In this document: in pieces, positions 32,504 through 41,368 of the stretch
How positions within the stretch are numbered: position 1 is the first letter of the stretch
Layout of the letters: the number at the start of each line of letters is the position of its first letter
Assembly (NCBI GenBank): GCA_913775095.1
Contig: CAJYIW010000019.1
Coordinates: 682,001-746,000 of the forward strand
Length of the DNA stretch: 64,000 nucleotides
Direction of reading: 5' to 3'
DNA from: an uncultured Siphonobacter sp.
Lineage (GTDB): Bacteria > Bacteroidota > Bacteroidia > Cytophagales > Spirosomataceae
Translations under genes and position numbers: made by a program
The notes under the pieces: model-generated
Databases searched by the model: none
Told to the model about the DNA's origin: nothing
Seen by the model: the letters and a program-made list of their open reading frames with translations, nothing else

Positions 32504-33766
32504 ATGAAACGACTAATCGTTCCGTTCATCCTTTTCTGGATGATTTGCGGTTCGGCTCGGGCCTCGCAAATACTGATTCCGATGGATGAATCCCAGAAAA
32601 ACCACCTTAAAGCTTACGGTCTGGCGTATTGGGTTTTAAAAAACTACGAAACCGAAGTGGAGTGGTTGCTTAATTATCGGGGCGGCAGTTTCATGGTACC
32701 TGAAAACCAGAAATTTCAGAATGAGCTGGTCATTCGGGGCATCAGTTATGAAGTCATTTCGGACGGTCAGGCTCAGCAGATTCGCCAGGAATTGCAGCAG
32801 CCCGATGTCAACATGGACGTTGTGAAGCTTCAGAAAGCTCCTAAAATCGCCGTCTATAGTCCCAAAGTAAACCAACCCTGGGATGATGCCGTTACGCTGG
32901 TTCTCACGTACGCCGAAATCCCTTACGAAACCGTTTATGATGATGAAGTCATGAGTGGCAAGTTACCTACGTATGACTGGCTGCACCTGCACCATGAAGA
33001 TTTTACCGGACAAATGGGCAAGTTCTGGCAGCACCGGAATTACCCTTATTACCAGGCTCAGAAACGGCAGGGCTTACAGTCAGCGGCCAAATACGGGTTT
33101 TCGACGATTCCGGAACTGAAGTTCAACGTAGCCAAAAAAATTCAGGAATTCGTTTCCGGTGGTGGCTATATGTTTGCCATGTGTAATGCCACCGATACCT
33201 ACGATGTAGCCCTGGCCGCCAATGGTGTTGATTTCGTCGATCCTTTTTATGACGGAACACCCGCCGATCCGAACATCAATCAGAAACTTGACTTCTCGAA
33301 AACCTTTGCATTCAAGGATTTTAAAGTCATTCTGGATCCGTATCAGATTGAGTTTTCAACCGTTGACAGTCAGCCCGAAGAACGCCGGCTGATGGAATCC
33401 AACGATTACTTTCAGCTGTTCCAGTTTTCAGCGAAATGGGATGCCGTTCCTACCATGTTAACTCAGAATCATACCACTACGGTGAAAGGGTTTATGGGAC
33501 AAACGACGGCCTTCAAGAAAGAATACATCAAGCCCGAAGTACTTATTCTGGGGGAAAACCGCTCCGTTGGCGAGGCCCGTTACATCCACGGAACCTTCGG
33601 CAAAGGTTTCTGGACTTTCTACGGCGGTCACGATCCCGAGGACTACCGCCACGAAGTGGGCGAAGAACCTACGGATTTGAACCTGCATCCTACTTCCCCG
33701 GGATACCGTTTAATTCTCAATAATATTCTTTTCCCGGCCGCTAAAAAGAAGAAAATGAAGACCTAA
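32504..33766 (+). CDS. Secreted 'asparagine synthetase B'-like conserved protein
   Basis: 420 residues from ATG 32504; a TTG at 32486 would add six residues before the signal peptide (MKRLIVPFILFWMICGSARA). Bacteroidota databases often call this family asparagine synthetase B, but no N-terminal amidotransferase Cys or AMP-binding motif of AsnB is visible. Segments such as KIAVYSPKVNQPWDDAVTLVL, YDWLHLHHEDF, FVSGGGYMFAMCNATDT and FYGGHDPEDYRHEVG suggest a ThuA/class I GATase-like fold. It is exported and probably periplasmic. True activity unknown; I would not trust the synthetase name. Confidence 0.7.
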   Translation: MKRLIVPFILFWMICGSARASQILIPMDESQKNHLKAYGLAYWVLKNYETEVEWLLNYRGGSFMVPENQKFQNELVIRGISYEVISDGQAQQIRQELQQPDVNMDVVKLQKAPKIAVYSPKVNQPWDDAVTLVLTYAEIPYETVYDDEVMSGKLPTYDWLHLHHEDFTGQMGKFWQHRNYPYYQAQKRQGLQSAAKYGFSTIPELKFNVAKKIQEFVSGGGYMFAMCNATDTYDVALAANGVDFVDPFYDGTPADPNINQKLDFSKTFAFKDFKVILDPYQIEFSTVDSQPEERRLMESNDYFQLFQFSAKWDAVPTMLTQNHTTTVKGFMGQTTAFKKEYIKPEVLILGENRSVGEARYIHGTFGKGFWTFYGGHDPEDYRHEVGEEPTDLNLHPTSPGYRLILNNILFPAAKKKKMKT

Positions 33767-33767
33767 T

Positions 33768-33801
33768 AAAAAATCCCAGTCAATACTGACTGGGATTTTT
33801 T
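33768..33801. terminator. Bidirectional intrinsic terminator
   Basis: AAAAAATCCCAGTCA / TGACTGGGATTTTTT, 15-base perfect stem with loop ATAC, between convergent genes. Confidence 0.93.
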
Positions 33802-33816
33802 AGTTCATTACTTCCC

Positions 33817-34797
33817 TCAACGCCCCCGGCCAAACCAGGCTTTTACGTCGTGCTGAGCTTCGATGTTATTCTGAACAGACTTGGGTAACTTCGTAAAAAA
33901 GTCGATACCGGTCTTCTTTTCAACCTCATCAATCGAGGTGGTAAAATCCTGAAGAACGACATTTACAAAAGCCTTATTCGCAATGAGAAAGGCAATGGCT
34001 TGCTGCTTGTGCGGATCGTAGATCAGCTTGTAGTAATATTCGGGAATCGCAATTTTCGTACTTTTTCCGACCGTAGGCAGTCCTTTGCGAAGTACGGGTC
34101 CGGTCACAATGACCAGGTCGCCGCGTTTTTTGCTCCAGCTTCTCACCTTTTGCTCGATATTATTCCAGATTCCGGTATTGAGTTCGTGCAACTGCGGCGA
34201 CATGTTGCTCATGTAAAAACTCTCATCCTTCAGCTCCTGATCGTAATTAAAATCGCCCGCCGGAGCCAGGTGACCCCGGTCATAACCCGTATTGGTATAA
34301 TCATTGGGTAAAGCCGTTTTGGTTTTCACCAGGGGATCGGGCTGAAAGTTATTAGCTCGCTTGGCATTACCCTTTTTGTTGAGTAACAAATGAACCACCC
34401 AGGAGGGTTGCTCGTAGTCTTCCTGATAATCAAGTATATACCCTCTTCTTCGGATGATCTGATCATTCTTGTTGTAAGCAGGCAGATACTCGTCCATGGA
34501 TTCCAGGGTAGAACTGCTGTTTTCTGCTCCGCTCTGCGTGCTGCTTTGCTCCTGTACATCCGAAGCTTCCGAGTCGTACTCTTCTTTCCGGTTCTTTTGC
34601 CGCTTCGAATCGGTTTCCTGACGAGTATCAACCGGACGCGTTTCCGGCGGACGCTTCCTACCCATCAGTTCATACAAGTCTCCCTTGATCACTTTAAACG
34701 GATGCGGCTGATTACAATACCGGAGGATCAGTCCAATACCCACTAAAAACAAAATAAAAACAAAGCGATTATTACGCATCCCTCTCGTACGTGCCAT
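33817..34797 (-). CDS. Membrane-anchored DNA/RNA non-specific endonuclease
   Basis: 326 residues. An N-terminal anchor (FVFILFLVGIGLILRYC, residues 12-28) is followed by a charged, disordered linker to about residue 105 and then a His-Me finger nuclease domain of the NucA/EndA family. The active site DRGHLAP is near residue 168, and the metal-binding Asn is in LNTGIWNNIEQ. These enzymes cut single- and double-stranded DNA and RNA with magnesium. The anchor places the nuclease outside the cytoplasm, for scavenging. The neighbouring purine nucleoside phosphorylase fits nucleic acid salvage but is on the other strand. Confidence 0.9.
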   Translation of the reverse strand: MARTRGMRNNRFVFILFLVGIGLILRYCNQPHPFKVIKGDLYELMGRKRPPETRPVDTRQETDSKRQKNRKEEYDSEASDVQEQSSTQSGAENSSSTLESMDEYLPAYNKNDQIIRRRGYILDYQEDYEQPSWVVHLLLNKKGNAKRANNFQPDPLVKTKTALPNDYTNTGYDRGHLAPAGDFNYDQELKDESFYMSNMSPQLHELNTGIWNNIEQKVRSWSKKRGDLVIVTGPVLRKGLPTVGKSTKIAIPEYYYKLIYDPHKQQAIAFLIANKAFVNVVLQDFTTSIDEVEKKTGIDFFTKLPKSVQNNIEAQHDVKAWFGRGR

Positions 34798-34959
34798 TTC
34801 AACTAAAATAACGGATTCTAAAACGGGTGTAAAGATGAGCCGTTTTTATCAAATCAGTTTAGTTTACGAGGATCTGTTTACAGTTTTTAGTTAGGTTTAT
34901 TACCTTTTAGTCCAATTTCTTACTTACCTACCGATCTTCGTGTTTCTAACTATACCCTT

Positions 34960-35784
34960 ATGACTCCCGAATCTATCCGCGAAACCAGCGAGTTCATACA
35001 AAATCAATTACCCGATTTCAAGGCAGAAGTTGGCATCATTCTCGGAACGGGACTCGGGCATCTGGCTCAGGAAATTGAGATTTCCCTGGAAATTCCCTAT
35101 CAGAGTCTTCCACATTTTCCCATATCTACCGTTGAAACGCATTCGGGCAAGTTATTGCTGGGAAAACTGGGTGGAAAATCGGTCATCTGCCTGCAGGGTC
35201 GCTTTCATTATTATGAAGGTTACTCCATGCAGGAGGTCACTTTTCCGATCCGCGTTCTGCGTGCCTTAGGCATTGGATACCTGTTAATTTCCAACGCTGC
35301 GGGTGGCCTACGTCCTGATTTCAGAACCAGTGATTTAATGATTATTGAAGATCATATTGCGTTGTTTCTACCCGAAAGTCCGTTACGGGGCAAAAACCCG
35401 TCGTCGTTTGGTCCCCGCTTCCCGGACATGAGCCAGCCTTATGATCCCGGGATGATTGTTCTGGCCAAAAACATTTTGAACGAACTGGGCGTGCCGGTTC
35501 ATTCCGGAGTGTACACCAGCGTTCAGGGGCCGCAGCTGGAAACCAGAGCCGAATACCGTCTGCTTCGTCAGCTCGGCACCGATGCCGTGGGCATGAGTAC
35601 GGTTCCTGAAGTAATTGTGGCTCACCAGGTCGGGATAAAAGTTTTTGCCTGTTCCGTCATCACGGATTTGTGTTTTCCGGAAGCCCTGAAAGAAGCTACA
35701 TTTGAAGAAATTCTGGCCGCCGCTGCTCAGGCAGAGCCCCACCTGACGCAACTCTTTATTCGATTAATCCAGCAGATCTCCTGA
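34960..35784 (+). CDS. punA: Purine-nucleoside phosphorylase
   Basis: 274 residues, the length of trimeric class II PNPs. Landmarks: [12 protein letters not shown] phosphate loop near residue 27, [10 protein letters not shown] with the His, [18 protein letters not shown] with the purine-site Asn-Ala-Ala-Gly-Gly, and [16 protein letters not shown]. It splits guanosine or inosine with phosphate into base and ribose 1-phosphate. A TACCTTTT box at about 34904, one mismatch from the -7 consensus, may be the promoter. The divergent nuclease gene could supply substrate. Confidence 0.95.
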   Translation: MTPESIRETSEFIQNQLPDFKAEVGIILGTGLGHLAQEIEISLEIPYQSLPHFPISTVETHSGKLLLGKLGGKSVICLQGRFHYYEGYSMQEVTFPIRVLRALGIGYLLISNAAGGLRPDFRTSDLMIIEDHIALFLPESPLRGKNPSSFGPRFPDMSQPYDPGMIVLAKNILNELGVPVHSGVYTSVQGPQLETRAEYRLLRQLGTDAVGMSTVPEVIVAHQVGIKVFACSVITDLCFPEALKEATFEEILAAAAQAEPHLTQLFIRLIQQIS

Positions 35785-35812
35785 GGTTTTGTATCTTTCG
35801 GTTCCTCTACAC

Positions 35813-35838
35813 GCCTTCGGGTTTGACCGCCCGAAGGC
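35813..35838. promoter_or_regulatory. Hairpin in the gap before the oxidoreductase
   Basis: GCCTTCGGG / CCCGAAGGC, 9-base perfect arms with an eight-base loop, 14 bases before the oxidoreductase start. No T-run follows. It may be a weak terminator for punA or a leader hairpin. Confidence 0.35.
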
Positions 35839-35852
35839 AGACATAAACCTCT

Positions 35853-37142
35853 ATGAACCGAAGAACTTTTCTGGAAAGCACCTCCAAAGCTTCTCTGGCC
35901 TTTTCGGCCGTACCTTTATTATCCTCTTTCGTGCGGACGGAAAAATATAAAACGGCTCTGATTGGCTCGGGCTGGTGGGGTATGAATATTCTGCGTTGTG
36001 CCGTTCAGGCGGGGCAGTCGAAAGTAGTAGCCCTCTGTGATGTAGATACCCGCCAGATCAAATCCGCTCAGGAAGAACTCCGCAAGCTCACCAGCGATCA
36101 GCCCAAAGTCTACCGGGATTACCGTGAAATGCTGGCGAAAGAAAAGCCCGAAATTGTAATTGTAGCCACACCCGACCACTGGCATCCACTCTCCTGCATT
36201 GCCGCCATCGAGTCAGGAGCTCATGTGTACGTGGAAAAACCCATCAGCCACACCATTCTGGAAGGCCGGGCAATGGTCAATGCGGCCCGAAAACATAACC
36301 GTACCGTGCAGGTGGGCACGCACCGCAGGGTATCCCCGCACAACATTTCCGGGATGGAGTTTCTGAAATCAGGGAAGGCCGGAAAGATTGGCATGATCCG
36401 GGCTTTCGTACATTACGGCGGTGGGACCGGCGAAAAAACACCGGCCCAGGAACCCCCGAAGGAACTCGACTGGAATTTCTGGTGTGGCCCCGCACCCGTC
36501 GCCGACTATCACCCCAGTATTCACCCCAAAGGATTCCGGCACTTTCTGGATTACGCCAATGGTCAGCTCGGGGACTGGGGCATTCACTGGCTGGATCAGA
36601 TTCTGTGGTGGAGCGAAGATCCGCACCCCAAACAGATTTATTCCACGGGCGGACGGGCCATTCGGAACGATGATACCGACGCTCCCGATCATCAGATTGC
36701 AGCCTGGAAGTTTGACGATTTTACCGTTGAATGGGAACATCGGCTTTTCGGAGGAAATGAAGCAGAAAAAGCCAATGTAGGTTGTTACTTCTACGGAACC
36801 GAAGGTACCTTCCACATGGGCTGGACCGACGGCTGGACCTTTTACCCCAGTAATAAAAACAAGCCAACCCTTCATCAGGACCCCAAACTGGACTTGCCCG
36901 ATCAGCAAAACATTGCCGGACTCTGGCGTAATTTTCTGGACTGTATTGAAAGTGGAAAGAAGCCCATTTGCGATATAGAAATCGGACAGCGTTCCACGAA
37001 TATGGCCCTGCTGGGAATGCTTTCCTATAAGCTGGGCCGAAGTATCAACTGGGATGGCACCAAAGAACAAATCCTAAACGACGACGAAGCTACTAAACTT
37101 CTCAAACGAAACTACCGCGGAGAATGGAAATACCCGGTCTGA
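35853..37142 (+). CDS. Gfo/Idh/MocA family oxidoreductase with Tat leader
   Basis: 429 residues. The leader MNRRTFLESTSKASLAFSAVP has a twin-arginine motif and hydrophobic run, so periplasmic export after cofactor loading is likely; this is common in Bacteroidota members. The Rossmann domain follows: ALIGSGWWGMNIL, DVDTRQI, VIVATPDHWHP and the EKPISHT motif near residue 130. The C-terminal domain has WNFWCGPAPVADYHP and QLGDWGIHWLDQILWW. NAD-dependent dehydrogenation of a sugar or inositol is expected; the substrate is unknown. Confidence 0.92.
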   Translation: MNRRTFLESTSKASLAFSAVPLLSSFVRTEKYKTALIGSGWWGMNILRCAVQAGQSKVVALCDVDTRQIKSAQEELRKLTSDQPKVYRDYREMLAKEKPEIVIVATPDHWHPLSCIAAIESGAHVYVEKPISHTILEGRAMVNAARKHNRTVQVGTHRRVSPHNISGMEFLKSGKAGKIGMIRAFVHYGGGTGEKTPAQEPPKELDWNFWCGPAPVADYHPSIHPKGFRHFLDYANGQLGDWGIHWLDQILWWSEDPHPKQIYSTGGRAIRNDDTDAPDHQIAAWKFDDFTVEWEHRLFGGNEAEKANVGCYFYGTEGTFHMGWTDGWTFYPSNKNKPTLHQDPKLDLPDQQNIAGLWRNFLDCIESGKKPICDIEIGQRSTNMALLGMLSYKLGRSINWDGTKEQILNDDEATKLLKRNYRGEWKYPV

Positions 37143-37265
37143 AACCGATCTCCATTCATCGTACAACTGTCGCTGCCAGCTTTTCTGCTGGCAGCACCTA
37201 GTTCGGTCCTTATTACTTAAGTGTTGCTTCGATCAGCCCAATAACTCCCGGCCAGCCACTATTCC

Positions 37266-37586
37266 CTACAGCTCCCATTCATCGACCCAGCGTTGGTATG
37301 CTCCCTTTAGCTCCCGCAGGGCGTGAAAATCCTTGGCAGCTTCTGCTTTCCGGATGCCCTGTTCGTAAATCGTTCGGGCTTTTTCTTCTTCCTCCTGCTC
37401 GGCCCAGAACTGGGCGGCGTGGTAATAGGTGGGTACGTAATCCGGAAAATCCCGGATTAACTTATCGAAGCCTTCGCCCGCCTTTTCAGGACTCGTTTTC
37501 TGATATTCCAGCGTTAAGGCGTACCAGTTGAAGGGATCGGTGGGCTCTTCTTCACAAAAATTTATTAATAATTCCAGACGATTCAT
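37266..37586 (-). CDS. Small TPR-repeat protein
   Basis: 106 residues. Helical pairs resemble tetratricopeptide repeats: PFNWYALTLEYQKTSPEKAGEGF, VPTYYHAAQFWAEQEEEEKARTIYEQGI and KDFHALRELKGAYQRW. No signal peptide; acts in the cytoplasm, probably as a protein-binding adaptor. Upstream (37587-37874) is a 288-base gap containing the bifunctional nuclease promoter on the other strand. Confidence 0.8.
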   Translation of the reverse strand: MNRLELLINFCEEEPTDPFNWYALTLEYQKTSPEKAGEGFDKLIRDFPDYVPTYYHAAQFWAEQEEEEKARTIYEQGIRKAEAAKDFHALRELKGAYQRWVDEWEL

Positions 37587-37837
37587 GGTATCTCTATTGA
37601 CATGAAAACTTTAAGTCAGGCTTCTTTCCTGGACGGGTTGCGAAGATAGTCATGAACCAGAGGACTCCAAGAAATGCGACTCTGTCAGCTTGAGTTGCCC
37701 GACGGCGGCCCGTATTCCTGACAAAATTGACGTACGAACAATTGGTATAGTCTTTTCGTTACACCCTTTGTAACTCCTGAAAGGCATTATAAATCGGAAT
37801 AAGACGGGTCTGGTTTCCAAAACTCGGCGGGTCTTGT

Positions 37838-37845
37838 TACTTTTG
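37838..37845 (+). promoter_or_regulatory. Bacteroidota -7 box (TACTTTTG)
   Basis: Exact match to TAnnTTTG, 29 bases before the GTG start of the bifunctional nuclease gene. The -33 side (GGTTTCC around 37812) is weak. Confidence 0.5.
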
Positions 37846-37874
37846 CCTACCTTTCTAAATAGAGGTCGTAACCA

Positions 37875-38465
37875 GTGGAAAAAATCAAGTTAGAGATTTT
37901 AGGTCTTTCTCCGAGTCAATCACAGACCGGATCATTTGCTCTGATATTGGGTGAAGAATTTGGTAATCGTCGATTACCCATCATTATTGGAATGTTCGAA
38001 GCCCAGGCAATTGCTATCGAAATTGAAAAGATAACCCCGAATCGTCCCATGACGCACGATTTATTTAAATCGTTCGCCCAGGGGTTTCATTATAAAGTCA
38101 CTGAAATCGTGATTTCTGATTTGCGGGAAGGGATCTTCTTCGCTCAGATTGTCTGTACGGATGGACTGAAAGAACGCGTGGTGGATGCCCGCCCGTCGGA
38201 TGCCATTGCGATTGGTCTTCGGTTCAATGTTCCGATCTACACGTACGAGAATCTGTTGTCTGAAGCGGGAATTGTCGCCAATGAAGGTTCTTCCGGCGAA
38301 AAGTCATCGGAACCTGCTACGCCCGCTTCCGCAACCAAGCCTTTTCCCGATCAACTGAAAGACAATTCAACCGAAGATTTGCACAAGATGCTCGATCAGG
38401 CTCTGACCAACGAGGAATACGAAAAGGCCGCCCAGATCAGGGACGAGATTAGTCGTCGTAACTAG
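37875..38465 (+). CDS. Bifunctional nuclease family protein (DUF151) with UVR-like tail
   Basis: 196 residues with a GTG start; no ATG upstream in frame fits. The DUF151 core is clear: LEILGLSPSQSQTGSFALILGE, RRLPIIIGMFEAQAIAIEIE, and VDARPSDAIAIGLRFNVPIY. After a Ser/Pro linker (about 140-160) the end EDLHKMLDQALTNEEYEKAAQIRDEI resembles a UvrB/UvrC (UVR) interaction motif. The fold binds nucleic acid; plant and thermophile members have been linked to RNase/DNase activity and disease response. The UVR tail suggests a link to protein partners. Confidence 0.85.
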   Translation: MEKIKLEILGLSPSQSQTGSFALILGEEFGNRRLPIIIGMFEAQAIAIEIEKITPNRPMTHDLFKSFAQGFHYKVTEIVISDLREGIFFAQIVCTDGLKERVVDARPSDAIAIGLRFNVPIYTYENLLSEAGIVANEGSSGEKSSEPATPASATKPFPDQLKDNSTEDLHKMLDQALTNEEYEKAAQIRDEISRRN

Positions 38466-38522
38466 CGTTCGTTAAAAACCCTTAAAAAGAACAGGAATCT
38501 CCTGCTTGCATTGAGAAACATT

Positions 38523-38530
38523 TATTTTTG
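38523..38530 (+). promoter_or_regulatory. Bacteroidota -7 box (TATTTTTG) before ftsX
   Basis: Exact TAnnTTTG match, 15 bases before the ftsX ATG; TTG triplets lie at 38506 and 38511. The leader would be very short. Confidence 0.4.
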
Positions 38531-38545
38531 TCAGGATTGTCTCGT

Positions 38546-39430
38546 ATGGCCACAGAAAAGCAACGAAAAAAGTATTTACCGAACCTTACGGTCACGGTTA
38601 GTTTAACCATTGCTCTGTTTCTCATCGGATTGTGCGGCTTACTGACGGTCATGGGCCGGAAGTTGTCGGAGGTCGTCAAGCAAAACATTGAAGTACAGGT
38701 TTACCTGAACAAAGACCTTACTGCCGAGCAATCCGAAAAAGTTCGCAGTCAGATTCTGGCGAAGCCTTACATAGCCCAGAAAGAGGGCAAACCTCAGGTG
38801 ACGTTTGTTTCCAAGGAAGAAGCCGCCGATAAGTTCATTAAAGATACCGGCGAAAATTTCAAGGAGTTTCTGGGGGAAAATCCCCTCCGGGATGGGGTAT
38901 TCATCAAAATCCAGGAAGATTTTTTCTCCGAAAACGGCCTGAAACAAATCAAGCTGGATTTGCAGAAAATTCCCGGCGTATTTGAAGCTACTTACGTCGA
39001 AAATTTCGTTGATGACGTGAACAAAAACATCACTAAAATTTACCTGGTGCTTTCTGTTTTTGTGGTGCTGTTACTCATCATCATTGTCGTACTCATCAAT
39101 AATACGATTAAGCTTGCTCTTTATTCGCAACGCTTTACCATTCGTAGTATGCAGCTGGTAGGAGCCACGAATGGATTCATTCGTAAGCCTTTCCTGTATC
39201 GGGGACTTTTTCAGGGCCTGTTAAGTGCGGTATTTGCCTGCGGGTTAATTGCTATGATTATCAACCTGGGCTTCGAGTATCTGCCTGAAACCCGCCTACT
39301 GGTAGGCGATTGGGAAAAGTTAGGTATCCTGGCTCTGGCCTTAGCCCTGATTGGTATGTTCATTGGCTTTGTCAGTACCCTGCAATCCGTAGAACGGCAC
39401 CTGCGTTCCTCGGTGGATAAACTCTACTAG
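38546..39430 (+). CDS. ftsX: Cell division ABC permease FtsX
   Basis: 294 residues from ATG 38546 (MATEKQRKKYLPNL); a TTG at 38528 overlaps the promoter box and is rejected. Layout is that of FtsX: cytoplasmic N-terminus, first helix (LTIALFLIGLCGLLTVMG), extracytoplasmic domain of about 130 residues, then three helices (VLLLIIIVVLINNTIKLAL, GLLSAVFACGLIAMIINL, ILALALALIGMFIGF). RSMQLVGATNGFIRKPF is the typical cytoplasmic loop. FtsX with FtsE controls peptidoglycan hydrolases at division. ftsE is not adjacent, as is usual in this phylum. Confidence 0.93.
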   Translation: MATEKQRKKYLPNLTVTVSLTIALFLIGLCGLLTVMGRKLSEVVKQNIEVQVYLNKDLTAEQSEKVRSQILAKPYIAQKEGKPQVTFVSKEEAADKFIKDTGENFKEFLGENPLRDGVFIKIQEDFFSENGLKQIKLDLQKIPGVFEATYVENFVDDVNKNITKIYLVLSVFVVLLLIIIVVLINNTIKLALYSQRFTIRSMQLVGATNGFIRKPFLYRGLFQGLLSAVFACGLIAMIINLGFEYLPETRLLVGDWEKLGILALALALIGMFIGFVSTLQSVERHLRSSVDKLY

Positions 39431-39476
39431 GACATCCGAATAGATTTAACAGATATCGATCATAAATTTCATCTTT

Positions 39477-39737
39477 ATGGCAACAGAATTCAAAACGAAT
39501 CCCTTTGCGGCCCCCACCAACGACCCGCAGGCAAATGCCAGGGCTATGCCCTTCCATCGTAATAACTACCTCTGGATGATCATTGGTGTGGTCACCATAC
39601 TAGTCGGCTTTCTGATTATGAGTATGGACAAAGAAGAATTTGGTTTTGGCTTTCTGGGTCTTACCCTAGGCCCCATTATTGTAGTGGCTGGTTACATCAT
39701 TGAGTTTTACGCCATTCTGCAAAAGCCTAAAGCTTAA
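39477..39737 (+). CDS. DUF3098 membrane protein
   Basis: 86 residues with two helices: YLWMIIGVVTILVGFLIM and GLTLGPIIVVAGYIIEFYAIL. The N-terminus is hydrophilic and the C-terminus ends in KPKA. DUF3098 proteins commonly follow ftsX in Bacteroidota, as here (46 bases apart), which suggests a division- or envelope-related role. Function unknown. Confidence 0.88.
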   Translation: MATEFKTNPFAAPTNDPQANARAMPFHRNNYLWMIIGVVTILVGFLIMSMDKEEFGFGFLGLTLGPIIVVAGYIIEFYAILQKPKA

Positions 39738-39761
39738 GTTTTGATCAGATTTGATTCGCTT

Positions 39762-39788
39762 GTACTAGGGGCTTCAGGCCTCTAGTAC
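39762..39788 (+). terminator. Probable terminator between DUF3098 gene and uppP
   Basis: GTACTAGGGGC / GCCTCTAGTAC, 10 of 11 pairs with a five-base loop, followed by a T-rich tail (TTTCTTTGTTT). Confidence 0.6.
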
Positions 39789-39837
39789 TTTCTTTGTTTA
39801 TTCCGCCAGATTTACTTCCCGTTTAATCAACCTTTTC

Positions 39838-40632
39838 ATGTCAATTCTGCACGCCATTATCCTGGCCATCATTGAAGGACTTACTGAGTATCTTCCCATT
39901 TCGTCCACCGGCCACATGATTTTGTATTCTTCATTTGCCGGAATTGCCTCTGATCCTTTCGTAAAACTTTTCACGGTGGCCATTCAGTTCGGGGCCATCC
40001 TTTCCGTAGTCGTCCTGTACTTCAAGCGATTTTTCCGTTCGTTTGACTTTTATATCAAGTTATTCGTAGCGTTTATTCCTGCCGCCGTTTTTGGACTGTT
40101 ATTCAGCGATATCATCGATAGTCTGCTGGAAAGTGCCATGGGCGTAGCTGTTTCTTTGTTACTTGGAGGTATCATTTTGCTGTACGTAGACAAATGGTTC
40201 ACCAACCCGGTTATTACGGAGGAAAAAGACATCAATTACTGGAATGCCTTCAAAATAGGTATGTTTCAGTGCATTGCCATGATTCCGGGCGTTTCGCGTT
40301 CAGGTGCTTCCATTGTGGGTGGGATGAGTCAGGGCATTAGCCGTAAGGCTGCCGCTGAGTTTTCGTTCTTCCTGGCCGTACCTACCATGTTTGCCGCAAC
40401 CGGAAAGAAAATGCTGGATTACTTCATGGATGGGAACACCCTGACGGGAGAGCAGATTCAGCTGTTTGTCATTGGTAACGTCGTGGCATTCATCGTAGCC
40501 ATGATTGCCATTCGTTTTTTCATCAGTTTCCTGACGAAATACGGATTTAAAGTATTCGGCTGGTACCGAATTGTGATGGGTATCATCATCATCGCTTTGT
40601 TATTGAGCGGTGTTCATATGGAAGTAGTTTAA
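39838..40632 (+). CDS. uppP: Undecaprenyl-diphosphate phosphatase
   Basis: 264 residues. The BacA/UppP motifs are present: [15 protein letters not shown] at residues 14-28 and [13 protein letters not shown] near residue 150, which together hold the catalytic Glu, Ser and Arg. About seven membrane helices. It recycles undecaprenyl diphosphate to the monophosphate carrier for peptidoglycan and surface glycans, and so serves the large polysaccharide locus at 49-64 kb. It is 12 bases before truB. Confidence 0.96.
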   Translation: MSILHAIILAIIEGLTEYLPISSTGHMILYSSFAGIASDPFVKLFTVAIQFGAILSVVVLYFKRFFRSFDFYIKLFVAFIPAAVFGLLFSDIIDSLLESAMGVAVSLLLGGIILLYVDKWFTNPVITEEKDINYWNAFKIGMFQCIAMIPGVSRSGASIVGGMSQGISRKAAAEFSFFLAVPTMFAATGKKMLDYFMDGNTLTGEQIQLFVIGNVVAFIVAMIAIRFFISFLTKYGFKVFGWYRIVMGIIIIALLLSGVHMEVV

Positions 40633-40644
40633 AACAAGAGTCAG

Positions 40645-41364
40645 GTGAGTGAGGAACAGAAAGTCCCGGCAACGGATCCCGGAGAAGTCATTTTAATTGA
40701 TAAGCCCCTGGGCTGGACTTCTTTTGCGGTAGTGAAAAAACTAAAGTGGGCCGCGAAGTATAAGAAAATTGGCCACGCAGGCACCCTGGATCCCCTGGCA
40801 ACGGGCCTGCTGATTTGCTGTACGGGCAAAATGACCAAACAAATTGAAACGTATCAGGCTGCTGAAAAAGAATATACGGGTACCCTGGTGTTAGGAAAGA
40901 CCACGCCTTCGGTAGATCTGGAAACCCCGTTCGACGGAGAATATCCGGTGGAGCACATTACTCCCGAAATCATCGAAAAAGCACTAGCTGAATTGACCGG
41001 AGTGATCATGCAGACCCCTCCTATTTTTTCGGCGGTTAAAGTGGAAGGCGTTCGGGCTTATGAATTGGCCCGCAGCGGTCAGGAAGCGGCCATCAAACCC
41101 AAACAGATTACCATTACTTCTTTTGAACTGGATCAAAGCCGTTTTCCCGAACTGGATTTCCGGATTGTCTGTTCCAAAGGCACCTATATTCGTAGTTTAG
41201 TCCGTGACTTCGGGTTGCTGTGCCAGTCAGGTGCCTATATGAAGAGCCTGCGTCGAACGCGTATCGGCGAGTTTCAGGTAGACCAGGCTATCTCGCTGGA
41301 AGATTTTGTAGAACAGCACCGCCCCGGTAGCGTACTCTACGAGCCCCGAATCAGACCCCTTTGA
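40645..41364 (+). CDS. truB: tRNA pseudouridine(55) synthase
   Basis: 239 residues, GTG start ([13 protein letters not shown]). The catalytic Asp lies in [30 protein letters not shown] and [10 protein letters not shown] are family marks. It makes pseudouridine at position 55 of tRNA. It lacks a long PUA extension, as in many bacterial TruB. Linked to ribF by four bases, an arrangement found in many bacteria. Confidence 0.96.
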   Translation: MSEEQKVPATDPGEVILIDKPLGWTSFAVVKKLKWAAKYKKIGHAGTLDPLATGLLICCTGKMTKQIETYQAAEKEYTGTLVLGKTTPSVDLETPFDGEYPVEHITPEIIEKALAELTGVIMQTPPIFSAVKVEGVRAYELARSGQEAAIKPKQITITSFELDQSRFPELDFRIVCSKGTYIRSLVRDFGLLCQSGAYMKSLRRTRIGEFQVDQAISLEDFVEQHRPGSVLYEPRIRPL

Positions 41365-41368
41365 GTTT

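Noticed and set aside
36369-37070. 233-codon minus-strand frame
   Set aside because: Antisense to the conserved Gfo/Idh/MocA gene, no domain recognisable.
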